Shown: in pieces, positions 11,266 through 21,081 of the stretch
How the letters are laid out: each line of letters begins with the position of its first letter
Position numbering within the stretch: the stretch's first letter is position 1
Source: Limnoperna fortunei
Lineage: Eukaryota; Mollusca; Bivalvia; Mytilida; Modiolidae
Reading direction: 5' to 3'
NCBI GenBank assembly: GCA_944474755.1
Contig: OX104115.1
Coordinates: 71,338,993 to 71,402,992, forward strand
DNA length: 64,000 bases
Notes under the pieces: generated by a model
What the model was told of the DNA's origin: nothing
Seen by the model: the letters and a program-made list of their open reading frames with translations, nothing else
Databases searched by the model: none
Position numbers and translations under genes: made by a program

Positions 11266-11914
11266 GTAGTGCCAAAGAAATGGAGCAGGATATGGTTGTA
11301 GATATGATAAAAAATGCAAAGGTGAAGGAACAAATATCAGAACTATCATAGGGGATGATGACACTTCAACCATTTCAAAAATCCCCAAAGAAATCAACCC
11401 AAACATCAAAAAGAAGTCTGACAGAAATCATATCAAAAAATTATTCTCTAACCGTTTGTTTGCTCTGCAAAAGTCTCACCCTAAAAGGTCAACAAATACC
11501 ATCAAGTATATGAAGAAGTGTTGGAACTATATGATAGCCCAAAATAAGAATGATCCCCAAAGTATTTCTGTTGGACTAAGAGCTCTTTCTAAACATCATT
11601 TTAATGACCATTCATTATGTGGAGAATGGTGCGAGCATTTAAAAAATCCATCCAAAAAGTTCTCTGGTTTACCATATGGAAAGTGCTTAAATGACAAAAA
11701 CTTGCAACAGTCCCTTAGTCAACTTTTTGAAAGCTACCAGCCTCATTGTGAAAAGTTATCTGAATTAGGATCAACTCAAGATAATGAAAGCCTGAACAAC
11801 ACAATTGCTGCAAAAGCTCCGAAAAGACTTCATTTTAGTGGTTCAGCTAGTCTTAACTATCGGGTGGCTGCTGGAGTAGCACAAAAGAACTTAGGACACC
11901 TCTATGTTCCTAAG
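11266..11914 (+). pseudogene. Mutator-like gene, exon 6
   Basis: The acceptor is TTATAG and the donor GTACAA at 11915. It begins GSAKEMEQDMVVDMIKNA, loses one base near 11320, and resumes as GTNIRTIIGDDDTST, leading to KKSDRNHIKKLFSN. A long open stretch then runs to the end of the exon, with HFNDHSLCGEWC (a CxxxC/H-rich site), LPYGKCL, GSTQDNESLNNTI and YRVAAGVAQKNLG. GDxDSTT and NESLNN are typical of the second half of animal Mutator-like transposases. Confidence 0.83.
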
Positions 11915-12324
11915 GTACAATAACTAAATAAATATATCATGTAATCTTCAAATCAAGTTTTTTCAGAAACCCATTATGAGAACTAGTTGAAAGTTGACAT
12001 AATGGGTCAGTATGTTGAACTGTACATCCTAAGTGACTTTCTGACCTGTCGAACCACCACTTTCTGTTTTGCGTGGGCATCTGTGTCCCACAGAGACATT
12101 CCTTTACATTTTATACCTATATCTAGTAAGCTTATATTTAACCATATTGAGCAACTCAATAACTTGTGTCCTGAATGACACATATAACATGTTTATAAAT
12201 ATATATATTAAATACTAAAAATTGACCTTGAATACATGTACAGGGTATGTATACATGTCCACGCTTGTTTCCCTTTTTAAAACATGTTCAACCGGTATAA
12301 GATATATGTAATTTGTTGTTTTAG
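11915..12324. other. intron 6
   Basis: AT-rich intron with GTACAA donor and TTGTTGTTTTAG acceptor. A stretch near 11965-12140 resembles the dispersed repeat at 15350-15510 (CTAAGTGACTTTCTGACCTG against CTAAGCAACTTTCAGACCTA). Confidence 0.4.
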
Positions 12325-12464
12325 GTAAATATAAGAGCAGGACTTTCACCTGGTCAGTATACCTTGAGGTTGGAAAAACTGAGGGATTTACAACACAGAA
12401 AACGCAAAGCTTTGGCTTTGACAAGGTCTGCGAAAAGGAGGAGAGTAGAACTGAAAGCTGAAAG
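12325..12464 (+). pseudogene. Mutator-like gene, exon 7
   Basis: Acceptor TTTTAG ends at 12324 and the donor is GTATCC at 12465. It encodes VNIRAGLSPGQYTLRLEK and a very basic tail (QHRKRK...TRSAKRRRVELKAER). GLSPG followed by a basic helix closes the transposase domain and may act as a nuclear localisation signal. Phase 0 in and phase 2 out, consistent with both neighbours. Confidence 0.8.
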
Positions 12465-12654
12465 GTATCCATTTTTTAAACGATATTATACATAAATCCA
12501 TATTATACCTGTTATAATGATTAGAAATTGCTAAAATATCAGAAAATGAGATGTGGAATAAGTGTATATGGGACACAACCAACATAAACACGCAGCAACT
12601 CAAAGCTCCCCAAAAAAAACAATCAGCACCCTATTAATGTCTTTTATACATTTT

Positions 12655-12930
12655 TATGCCCCTGCGGCAACATGTCAGTAGGCATTAAGTTTTACTCATG
12701 TCCGTGGCGTATGTACCTTCTTTCGGTCATTATGAAAATTTCCCTCAAGCTTACTCTCAGGGACCATACCTGAGAATGAATTGAAAGTTGGCAAGATAGT
12801 CAGTAGACATTAAGTTTTACTCATTTCCGTGGCGTATGTACCTTTTTTCGGTCATTATGAAAATTTCCCTCAAGCTTATTCTCAGGGACCATACATGAGA
12901 ATGAATTGAAAGTTGGCAAGATAGTTTAGT
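12655..12930. repeat. dispersed repeat with ~118-bp internal duplication
   Basis: CATTAAGTTTTACTCATGTC and the following GGCGTATGTACCTTCTTTCGG are repeated at about 12684 and 12808 with few differences, giving a tandem period near 120 bases. The same family (GCCCC...CAACATGTC...CATTAAGTTTTACTCATGTC) recurs at 15172. It lies in intron 7. Confidence 0.6.
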
Positions 12931-13051
12931 ATGACAAACTGTATTAGTACTGGTTTGAGAAACATTGAGTGCAGTATCAACAAAATTTGAAATCATGATT
13001 TTGATAGCTTAATATTATATCAGACATTTAGATGTGACTATTTTTTTTCAG

Positions 13052-13254
13052 ACTTCAAAACAACTCGAGCAAAGAAACCAGAGAGGGGCAAACGTATTGT
13101 TCTGGAATAGGATTAGCTAGTGTTGATACATGTAAAGATACATTGGATCAGATTCCACCTCCCAATCCAATACCAGCAAATAATCCACTAGCAATCAACA
13201 AAGTCAAAGAGACTCAAACTGCAGTTTTCTTTGATTTGGAAACTACTGGGTTAG
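13052..13254 (+). pseudogene. linker and exonuclease motif I, exon 8
   Basis: The acceptor TTTTTTTTCAG ends at 13051 and the donor GTATGT starts at 13255. A low-complexity Ser/Pro/Asn linker (QIPPPNPIPANNPLAIN) leads to AVFFDLETTGL, the ExoI motif (DxE) of DEDDh exonucleases of the DnaQ fold. Phase 2 from exon 7 continues cleanly, so the exonuclease and transposase appear to be one gene rather than neighbours. Confidence 0.8.
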
Positions 13255-13957
13255 GTATGTACAAGTATTCTTCTTTTATTTTGCAGAGATTAATGTGCCT
13301 CCCTCTGGTCAAATGTTTTATTATGACATTGATGTTGAGCGATAACAGTTTTCTCAGTAACTACTTGTTGTTTGGTATATGCAGTAAGGGGTCCTATATC
13401 TTGAGATTTGATTTCAGATCTGTCACTCATCTACTTCTTGTTCAACGAAATCCAGCCATTTCTGTCTTTGACCCATTTCTTTATTTATAAAATAAGGAGA
13501 AAATTTATCACGTGTATTGTTGTTAGACATTTCGCAAAAATGGGAAATTTAATGGTTAAAATTTGAGTTTGTAGATAAAGTTTTTGTTTTTACCATCAGT
13601 GTCATGAAATTTTCCAACATAAGACCAATTTAAAAATATCCCAGATTCCCAATGCCCTCCCGCCCAATATTTTTAAGAAATTTGGAAGATAATTTAGGAG
13701 TTATTTTACGATGACCTAACTGAAACAAACTTTAAAAAAAACAACGATAAAAATGTGTATTTGTTGTAAATTTCAATATGATATCAGTGCTACATTAGGT
13801 TAAGACTATACATCATTGAATTTTGTTATGTAGATACATAAGTTCAACATATAGTCACTGCCATTGCCACTATAGTCAAAGTACTTATAACATATATAAC
13901 ATTTGTAAATATTGTCAATATTAATACTTGATGTTTCTTTTTATTTCATTTTTTCAG
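13255..13957. other. intron 8
   Basis: Intron between exonuclease motifs I and II, with GTATGT donor and CATTTTTTCAG acceptor. Nothing else recognised. Confidence 0.4.
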
Positions 13958-14769
13958 CTCGATCATCTCATATTACCCAGCTTGCAGCAATTTCAGATGA
14001 GAAGACATTCAGCAGTTTCATCCTTCCAAAATAGGAAATCAGCAAAGATGCCTCCATGGTTACAGGCATAACCATAAGAGATGGTACTATGTATCATACT
14101 GGGGAAGAGGTAAATGTAGCAAAGATTCCAAGTGCTCTCAAAAGTTTCCTCTCATTTCTTAAAAGTTTCCAGAAAAAAAATGTGCTTGTTGGGCATAACA
14201 TTTTATCATTTGACTGTAGAGTATTGCACAATGCTCTTCACTCATGTGATATGGTTAATGATTACAGGGACATTGTTGATGGTTATGTGGATACGTTGAA
14301 ATACTTTCGATCTGTAAATCCTGGATTAAAATCATACAGGCAAGAAGTTTTGTGTCAGAATCACAACATCAAGTACAGAGAACATGATGCTAGAGGAGAT
14401 GTTTATGCATTGCAATGTCTATGTAGGAAAGAGTGCTTTGAGTTGCAGTCTGTTGGCAGTAAATTAAAATGCACATGTGATTTCGAATCTGTTGAACAGA
14501 TGCTGACCTACTGCAAAGCACTGAATAAAAAATTACCATCTCTACAGCTACTTATTGATGGGAAGGTTTTGTCAAAAAGTATGGCAAGGGAAGTTGCAGG
14601 AAGTGGATTGAACTACAATAATCTTGACTTAGCATTTCAAAGGGACCCTGAAAATGGAATAAAAAACTTGTTTTATGATCAGACTTGCACAGGAACTAGT
14701 CGTGTCACAAAATCAAGCAAGATTGTAGCCAAAGTAGTGGAACATTTTTCTACATTGAGAGAATTTTAA
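13958..14769 (+). pseudogene. DEDDh exonuclease domain, exon 9 (last)
   Basis: The exon opens with ARSSHITQLAAISDEKTF, carries TAG at 14032-14034 where the family has a sense codon, and continues to a TAA at 14767-14769. ExoII is GHNILSFDCRVLHNAL and ExoIII is HDARGDVYALQ, giving the second and third catalytic acidic residues and the histidine (H-x4-D). A C-terminal extension with MAREVAGSGLNYNNLDLAFQ follows. The fold resembles the exonuclease-like domain of PML isoform I, as I recall it. All catalytic residues are present, so the domain decayed recently if at all; the TAG could also be an error or an allele. Confidence 0.82.
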
Positions 14770-14814
14770 AGCTTGTACATGTATATTGGCTGTATAGTGC
14801 ATTGTATATAAGTG

Positions 14815-15120
14815 AAAAATCCTCGTCATAAAATGGTGGATATCTGGTCATGGGGGACGGGAAAAATATTATGGTTATAGTTTTCTCAGCAGCTGCGAAT
14901 CACAGACTTGTGATATTTGCTGTGCAGCATCAGCATGTGGTCCAATTGTTGTCTGGATTTCGTGCAGTGAAAAATCTGGGTTATAAAATGTGAATGTCAG
15001 GTGGTGGGTTTTGGGGGTGGAAAAATAAGTTTAATAACAGTTTTCTCGACAACTTTTAATCACAGCCTCTTGATATTTGGTATGGGTTCTTCGATTTTGT
15101 TTTTTAGATCTGTTGCTTAC
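14815..15120. repeat. two related ~145-bp repeat modules downstream of the gene
   Basis: The block GTTTTCTCAGCAGCTGCGAA...CACAGACTTGTGATATTTG at about 14879-14922 is echoed by GTTTTCTCGACAACTTTTAA...CACAGCCTCTTGATATTTGG at about 15041-15080. Both follow a GGATATCTGG/GAATGTCAGGT-GGTGGG lead, so this is an old tandem duplication inside a dispersed repeat. Confidence 0.5.
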
Positions 15121-15171
15121 CCACTTACTGTCTATTGAGATTTGGCAATTTTTGACTTTGACAGATTTTTA

Positions 15172-15530
15172 GGCCCCAACGACAACATGTCGGGGGCATT
15201 AAGTTTTACTCATGTCCGTCCGTACGTACGAAATTTGGCAGGGTGGTTTAGTGTGACAAACTGTATGTCCTAAGCGAGTTTTAGACATGTCGGACTAATA
15301 CTTCCTGTTGGGATTGGGTCGATATGAACATTTACATGAAAATTTCCATCAAGCTTTTCTCAGAACCCATACAAGAGAATGGTTTGAAACTTGGCAGGGT
15401 GGTTCAGTGTGAAAAACTATGTGTCCTAAGCAACTTTCAGACCTATCGGACTTCGACTACCTGTTTGGGGCCTAGCGGGGGCATCCGTGTCCCATGCACA
15501 CATTCCTTCATAATTGTGTTTTAACATATT
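15172..15530. repeat. dispersed repeat, second copy of the 12.66-kb family
   Basis: It starts GGCCCCAACGACAACATGTC and contains CATTAAGTTTTACTCATGTC. Two degenerate halves (AAATTTGGCAGGGTGGTTTA and AAACTTGGCAGGGTGGTTCA) lie about 150 bases apart. It ends around GGGGGCATCCGTGTCCCATG. No coding capacity. Confidence 0.6.
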
Positions 15531-15839
15531 CCAAGCTTTTCATTATAAATAAGTCAAAACATATTGTTTTTTTATCAAGTTAGCAAATTAAATGGAATAT
15601 AGTCATGATAGTCAAGTGGATTAATTATTCTTAAAAAATTATAAGACCTGTTTAATATGCAAAAATAATTAAATGGGAAAAAAAATTATATATTTGTTAT
15701 CAAAAACAAATACATAGCTTAGTCAGTTAGTTACAAGTCTTAAATTTCTCACAATACATACATTGTAAGTTATAAAACTTGAAAACGAAAACGATTTTCA
15801 CAGTCCTAAATAGTAAAATTCTGATGATTTCAACGAGGG

Positions 15840-16560
15840 GGTGATTTTTTTATACCCGTGCAAACAAGGTTTGTTGGTATATAGGAATCACCGTGTCTGT
15901 CTGTCCGTCCATACGTCTGTCCGTCTGTCCACATACCTTGTAAGCGCAACTCCTCCTAAACCGCTTGATGGATTTTGATGAAACTTTGCTTAAAGGTAGA
16001 ACATGATATGCAGATGTGCATGAAGAATTTTAGTTGCTGTCAAATATCATTTAAGGGAGATAATTCGACTTAAGACTTTTTAAATTCTAATTATTTATAT
16101 CAAAATTACACCCATTAAGGTCAAGCAATACAGTAACTAAACAAACATACAAAACAATTTCAATAACACAATATAGCATCACATAAAAATAAATCAAGTG
16201 AAATTAAGCATTAACTGACATGGACCTGTAATATAGTTTAATTATAGTGTTCAGTGAGAGACCTCGTAAGCGCAACTCCTCCTAAACGGCTTGATGGATT
16301 TTGATAGAACTTCACACGAAGGAAGTACATCATATGGAGATGTGCATGAAGGATTTTCGTTCATGCAAGAAATCATTTAGGGGAGATAATTCAACTTAGA
16401 CTTTTTAAATATTGTGTTCAGTGAGAGACCTTGTAAAGGCAACTCCTCCTAAATGGCTTGATGGATTTTGATAAAACTTTACATGAAGGAAGTACATCAT
16501 ATGGAGATGTGCATGAAGAATTGTCATTGCTGTCGGGGTACAACATTATACTCCTGGCAT
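15840..16560. repeat. dispersed repeat with three copies of a CTCCTCCTAAA module
   Basis: After a TTTATACCCGTGCAAACAAG lead and a CTGTCTGTCCGTCC-like run (15896-15935), the module GCAACTCCTCCTAAA-C-GCTTGATGGATTTTGAT occurs at about 15947, 16269 and 16439. Each is followed by GATGTGCATGAAG and a GGGAGATAATTC-type motif. The GGGGAGATAA motif is shared with the large repeat units after 18.5 kb. Confidence 0.6.
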
Positions 16561-16839
16561 CAACTTCATGGTTCAGTGATTGCGTTAAAAAAAGGTTGCG
16601 GGATTGTCTCTGTCTCTGCCTCCTTCCCTGTGTATCTTGTCAGTGTAACTCCTATACATGTAGCAAGCAGGAGCTGCTTTACCTTACCATTCCAGAGCAC
16701 CTGGTTTTTTTTTAATTTGTGTGGTCTGTTGGTTTCTCTACATGTAAACCTCTAGATGAAATTTGGTATAACTTTGTTCATATCACTATGAACCAAAATA
16801 AGGACTGACATTACCATACACAGTTCAAATTTGATTGAT

Positions 16840-17300
16840 AGAAACTGACAGTTACTGTAAATGTACTGTTCACGATCTGTAAATCACTGTATACTATTCA
16901 TACAGTTCACGTCAGTCATTTACAATTTTTATCTTTTACTGATAGTTTCTGTCCTGAACTGAAACAGTTCATGACAGTTAAGTACAGTACTTTTGTTGGA
17001 CTGTAAAGAACTGTCAGTCACTGCATCAGATCGTGACAGTACTTTTAAATTTTCACCTGGATTTAGAATGACTGACATTCACTGTAGCAGTCCTTGACAG
17101 TGATTATCAATATTTACCTGTATTTAGAATGACTGATAATCACTGTAGCAGTCTTTGTCAGTCATTATCAGTTCTTACATTGATTTAGAATGACTGATGT
17201 TCACTTTAGCAGTCCTTGTAAGTCATCATTTGTTCTTACCTTGATTTATTATGACTGATGTTCACTGTAACAGTCCTTAACAGGGAATAGCAATATTTAC
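16840..17300. repeat. degenerate tandem repeat, ~62-bp period
   Basis: Modules of the form TTTAGAATGACTGA-ATTCACTGTAGCAGTCC-TTGACAGT recur at about 17062, 17124, 17187 and 17248. Older copies of ACTGACAGT/CTGTAAATC-type words reach back to 16840. Copies diverge noticeably, so the array is old. No coding. Confidence 0.65.
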
Positions 17301-17478
17301 CTTGATTTATAATAACTGATTTTTGACCATTGTTTTTTATTTTAGCCTTGCAAAATATGCTTTTTAAAAGGTGATGCAAAATGCATCAAAGTATATCAGC
17401 TTTTCATATGAACATTAACACTAATATTGCATTAAAGGGTGTTTTTTTAAAGTCACAATATTGTTTCAAGTCAATATG

Positions 17479-17735
17479 TTGTTTGTTTGTTTGAATGGTG
17501 TTTAACGCCACTTTCGGCAATTTTTAAGCTATATCATGGCGTCCAGTTTTTATTTGGGGAGGAGGAAGCCGGAGAAAACCCGGACCTTCGGTAGGAAAAC
17601 TGGCAATCCCTTTCAATTAAGATTGGAGTCGAGAGCACCTTCCCGCAGTGAGACCCTAACCGGCAATCTCAGTATTGACATACCACGTGACCAATGGTAG
17701 AGGAATTACCTTAACCACTCGGCTACCGAGGCCCC
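17479..17735 (-). mobile_element. tRNA-derived SINE, copy 1
   Basis: Read on the minus strand it starts GGGGCCTCGGTAGCCGAGTG, a tRNA-like head with a box-A region. A box-B-like region, diverged in this copy, follows. Next comes a conserved central segment (CCGGCTTCCTCCTCC) and a 3' tail of GTGGCGTTAAACACCATTCA with CAAA repeats. TTCAAGTCAATATG is duplicated at 17465-17478 and 17736-17749. The central domain may correspond to a known metazoan SINE superfamily, not verified. Confidence 0.85.
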
Positions 17736-17865
17736 TTCAAGTCAATATGAGTTCATCGGGAAAATAAAAAAAAGTTTCTTCAATGTTGATGTGGTTATAA
17801 GCAAAGTAAATCTCCTCCATGAGCTTTTTTTACTGACATAGTCATTGGGAACATGTTCATATATG

Positions 17866-18134
17866 TTTGTTTGTTTGTTTGTTTGATGGTGTTTAACGCC
17901 ACTTTCAGCAATTTTTCAGCTATATCATGGCCTCCAGTTTTTATTGGGGGAGGAAGCCGGAGTACCCGGAGAAAACCCCCGACCTGTGGTAGAAAAACTG
18001 GCAATCCTTGTCAATTAAGATTGGAGTCGAGTACACCCTGCCTGCAGTGAGAATCGAACCCGCAATCTCAGTGTTGACAGACCACGTGGTCAATAGTAAA
18101 CGAACTACCTTGACCACTCGGCCACCGAGGCCCC
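17866..18134 (-). mobile_element. tRNA-derived SINE, copy 2
   Basis: On the minus strand the tRNA-like head (GGGGCCTCGGTGGCCGAGTG) has box A and a good box B (GGTTCGATTCTCACTGC). The CCGGGTACTCCGGCTTCC core and (CAAA)n tail follow. The 12-base TGTTCATATATG is duplicated exactly at 17854-17865 and 18135-18146. The head is that of a tRNA pseudogene used as an internal Pol III promoter. Confidence 0.9.
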
Positions 18135-18150
18135 TGTTCATATATGGGCA

Positions 18151-18151
<1 letters not shown>

Positions 18152-18203
<52 letters not shown>
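18152..18203. repeat. (AT)n microsatellite
   Basis: About 52 bases of uninterrupted AT dinucleotides between two SINEs. Confidence 0.98.
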
Positions 18204-18205
<2 letters not shown>

Positions 18206-18243
18206 CTGAATTGAAATAGATAATAAAATAGAACACTGAATAG

Positions 18244-18510
18244 TTTGTTTTTGTTTGTTTGAATGATATTTAACCCCACTTTCAGTAATATTTCAGCTAT
18301 ATCATTGCGTCCAGTTTTTATATTTGGGGAAGAAGCCAGAGTACCCGGAAAAAACTCCCGACCTTCGGTAGGAAAACTGGCAATCATTGTCAATTAAGAT
18401 TGGAGACGAGCGCACCCAGTCCGCAGAATGAAACCCGCAACCTCAGTATGGACAGACCACGTGATCAATAGTAGACGAACTACCTTAACCATTCAGCCAC
18501 GGAGGCACCT
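18244..18510 (-). mobile_element. tRNA-derived SINE, copy 3
   Basis: Same family as the two copies to its left, more diverged (minus-strand head GTGCCTCCGTGGCTGAATGG). Imperfect target duplication GAACACTGAATAG (18231-18243) and GAACACTAAACAG (18511-18523). Confidence 0.82.
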
Positions 18511-18569
18511 GAACACTAAACAGATATACATCCGCCTTTTGTTATAAATGTATATACAAATTAAACTGC

Positions 18570-19619
18570 CATTTGTTCTGAGAACAAATGAGAAGGTCTT
18601 TCCCACTGTTCCTCTAAAGTCAGAAAAGTTAGGTATTGCTATGGGATTTTGTCTTGGTATAGCATAAAATGTCACTTCCAGTCATAAAAAAGAGTTATTT
18701 GAGTAAAGAAGGTGGTCTGGAACCAAAAAATATATGGTTGTTAAGGACTTTCATTCCGTTGCTAGGGACAAAAGGCCACTTCCGGCCATGTAATGACATA
18801 TTTCAGTAAAGTACATCATTCTGATTCTAAAAATATATATGGTTGCTAAGGACTTTTTATAAGAGTTACCTTGTTGTTATGGTATGACCTTGACCTATGA
18901 CCTTTGCCCTTAGGCTCAAATTGAAGCTCTTTTCCTACTGATCATGATAAACCTATATGTTTACTATATTATCTCTAACCGTTTTCAAGTTTTAACCAAA
19001 AAACCGATTAACCGAAACGCGTCAAGGGCAGTAACTCAAAAATGGTTCATTGTACAGCTTCGGGTCAAATGTACTAAATGAAGGTCTCAATAAGAGGAGT
19101 ATTTTTCCCATTTATTGTCTGCTTCTATCTTTTATGGTTTGTGAGATATAGTGCTAACAAGACCTATGGTGACTTTTGACCTTGATATTTGACCTTTGAC
19201 CTTGACATTTTTAAATGTAACACATGTCACTTTGGATCAATGGTGGTGGTCCCAAGTCTCTAGGACTTACAGTTTTTGAGAAAAAAATTTTGACGCGTTG
19301 CGACATTTTTCAGATCAAAAACACGTAAACAGGAAGTCGATTGGGAAAAAAAATTTTGTATGACAAATCATCGCTATAGGACCAGCGACATTTTTTACAC
19401 TTAAGATTTTAAGAATCGATTACGGTTTCTGAGTTTATCTGCTAACAAGGGTTTACGGTGTTGGGGCAGATAACTCTGTTACTAAAAATAGATCGAGTTC
19501 ACAGGGTGAACTGAGTCATCTGACAGTATGACCGATTAATGGTACCAAGTATGAAAATGATATGTCGCGACACTTTTTTGCAAATGATGGCGGAAAAAAA
19601 AAGAAAAATAATAATAAAT
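18570..19619 (+). repeat. train unit A1 (family A)
   Basis: The left palindrome CATTTGTTCT-G-AGAACAAATG (18570-18590) is followed by AGAAGGTCTTTCCCACTG. The body contains AAATATATGGTTGTTAAGG, a TGACCTTGACCTATGACC block (18889), a TGACCTTGATATTTGACC block (19180), and GGGGCAGATAACTCTGTTAC (19462). It ends GGCGGAAAAAAAAAGAAAA(TAA)n. Orientation (+) is my convention, hairpin to AAT tail. Small reading frames inside have no recognisable product. Confidence 0.85.
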
Positions 19620-21081
19620 ATAGGTTCAATCGTTCTAAAGAACGATTAATAGGCTTTCCACTTCAAAAGAAGACCTTAAATAAATGACCTTGAAACCAAA
19701 AAGCTAAGAAACATACGTAATTTGTCTATAGCAATTAATAAGAACAAAAAATATTAAAAAAACTATTTAGATATCTTTAAAAATAAGAAAGGTCATTAAA
19801 TAGAACGTAAGAAAACTTGAATGACCTTGACAACTGATCTTTTAATCTACGTAAATATTACTTATAGGCAATAGCATTAAAAGAAGAAGCCATTCAAAAT
19901 ACATAGTACCATGAAAAACATTTATAAAGGACTTTGACCTTGACTTTTACAGCATGACCTTGACCATGCTGAAGGTCAACAGTGATCAACATTGAAGATT
20001 TTATGCCAATATCTCTTAAAGTCATTAAGATATGACTACTTATAATATATACAAAAAATTAGAAAATGACCTTGACCTTTGACCTTGTATTTGTTTTCAA
20101 GGTCAAGGGTCCTAATGATCCATAGTGAAGACCCCATGCCTCTACTATCAATAGTTGATAAGTAATTAATGAAAAACTAATTATCAATGGTTGTAATGGG
20201 GGATAACTCCTATAAGATGAAGCCGGATCCTTTCCCTCTAAATAGAAAAAAGTTGCGCCTTTATGAGACCAACATTTTATCCATTATAACTTATAGCCTA
20301 TCTTTTACCGTTTCAAAGTAATAGCGATGACAAGACAATGACAAAATTTCAAACGTGACCTTGACCTTTGACCTTGTGTCCATTTTCAAGGTCAAGGTCA
20401 ATGATGACCAATGATATAAGGTTTCATATATATATCTGTTATAGTTACTGAGATATAGTGATATAATGCAACTCACAATACATTTTATTGGTCTAGGGGA
20501 GATAACTCTTATAAAAATGTCAAATAAAAAAAGTGACGATTCAAGATCTCAATATGATACACATTTTGGTAAAGCTTTCAGTTCCCTATCTATTATAGTA
20601 AAGGAGGAGATCTGCACACAACCAAGTGTCAAAAATTAGAACATGACCTTGACCTTTGACCTTGTGACCTTTTTCAAGGTCAAGGTCAATGATGACCAAC
20701 TGTGAAATATCTAGTCTATATCACCTCTGTTTCATGAGTTACAATGGTACAAATTGTACTTCCAATAAATAAGGGGAAATAACTCCTACAAGGATTCGTC
20801 AAAATACTTTGCGCGATATGTAACAAATTGTCGCAATCCATAGCTGACCATTTTGCAACAACTTTTTTTGCGAAATCTTTTACGGTTTCATAGTTTATCT
20901 GCACACAAGCTTTTCTGTAACAGGGGAGATAACTCCGTAAAGAACAAGTGTTCGGTGTGACAGGGTCAACTGCGAAAGCGTAATGTCTTATACATCCATA
21001 GTACAAAATGTCTTTACAACATGTCGCGAAACAAAATTTATAATGGGAAAAGAAAACTTGGCGGAAAAAAATAAGAATAAT
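19620..21081 (+). repeat. train unit D1 (family D)
   Basis: The left palindrome AATCGTTCTAAAGAACGATT (19628-19647) is followed by AATAGGCTTTCCACTTC. The body has four groups of TGACCTTGACCTTTGACCTT facing CAAGGTCAAGGTCA within ~50 bases, which can fold as hairpins (20070, 20358, 20644 and the weaker 19929 block). Repeated GGGGAGATAACTC-type motifs occur. The right end is CTTGGCGGAAAAAAATAAGAATAAT. Confidence 0.85.

Larger units (their letters stand above)
2736..14769 (+). pseudogene. Mutator-like transposase fused to DEDDh exonuclease, decayed multi-exon gene
   Basis: I reconstruct at least nine exons: 2736-3066 plus 4671-4684 (one exon split by an insertion), 7501-7606, 8327-8507, about 8964-9023, 9514-9650, 11266-11914, 12325-12464, 13052-13254 and 13958-14769. 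Exon phases agree at E1/E2, E2/E3, E6/E7, E7/E8 and E8/E9. The order of conserved blocks is the one I know from animal Mutator-like transposases: WKEGR, ECxxPL, VTTGKRH, HAGIG, WQKRG, GHATMIDTGKV, CRKNWHG, AKEMEQDMV, GDDDTST, then a Cys/His-rich helical part and GLSPGQ. A DEDDh exonuclease follows (FFDLETTGL, GHNxxxFD, HDARGD). Lesions: an extra base in the A-run near 9594, a frame change in E4, a frame change near 11320, an in-frame TAG at 14032-14034, and the MULE insertion at 3067. Several lesions together argue for a dead copy, although homopolymer errors could explain some. The family is recognised from memory, not by search. Confidence 0.82.

Noticed and set aside
15820..15845. CTGATGATTTC as a hammerhead ribozyme core
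   Set aside because: The matching GAAA strand and three stems are not present around it.
18570..18590. Palindrome TGTTCT-G-AGAACA as a steroid receptor element
   Set aside because: The half-sites are in the reverse order to the classical AGAACAnnnTGTTCT and have a 1-base spacer. Pairing is conserved rather than the motif.
20291..20476. Recurrent minus-strand frames of about 61-106 codons in D units (also 23199, 44509, 48291, 49762, 53154)
   Set aside because: They run through the TGACCTTTGACC hairpins and differ in stops and starts between copies. They are by-products of repeat similarity.
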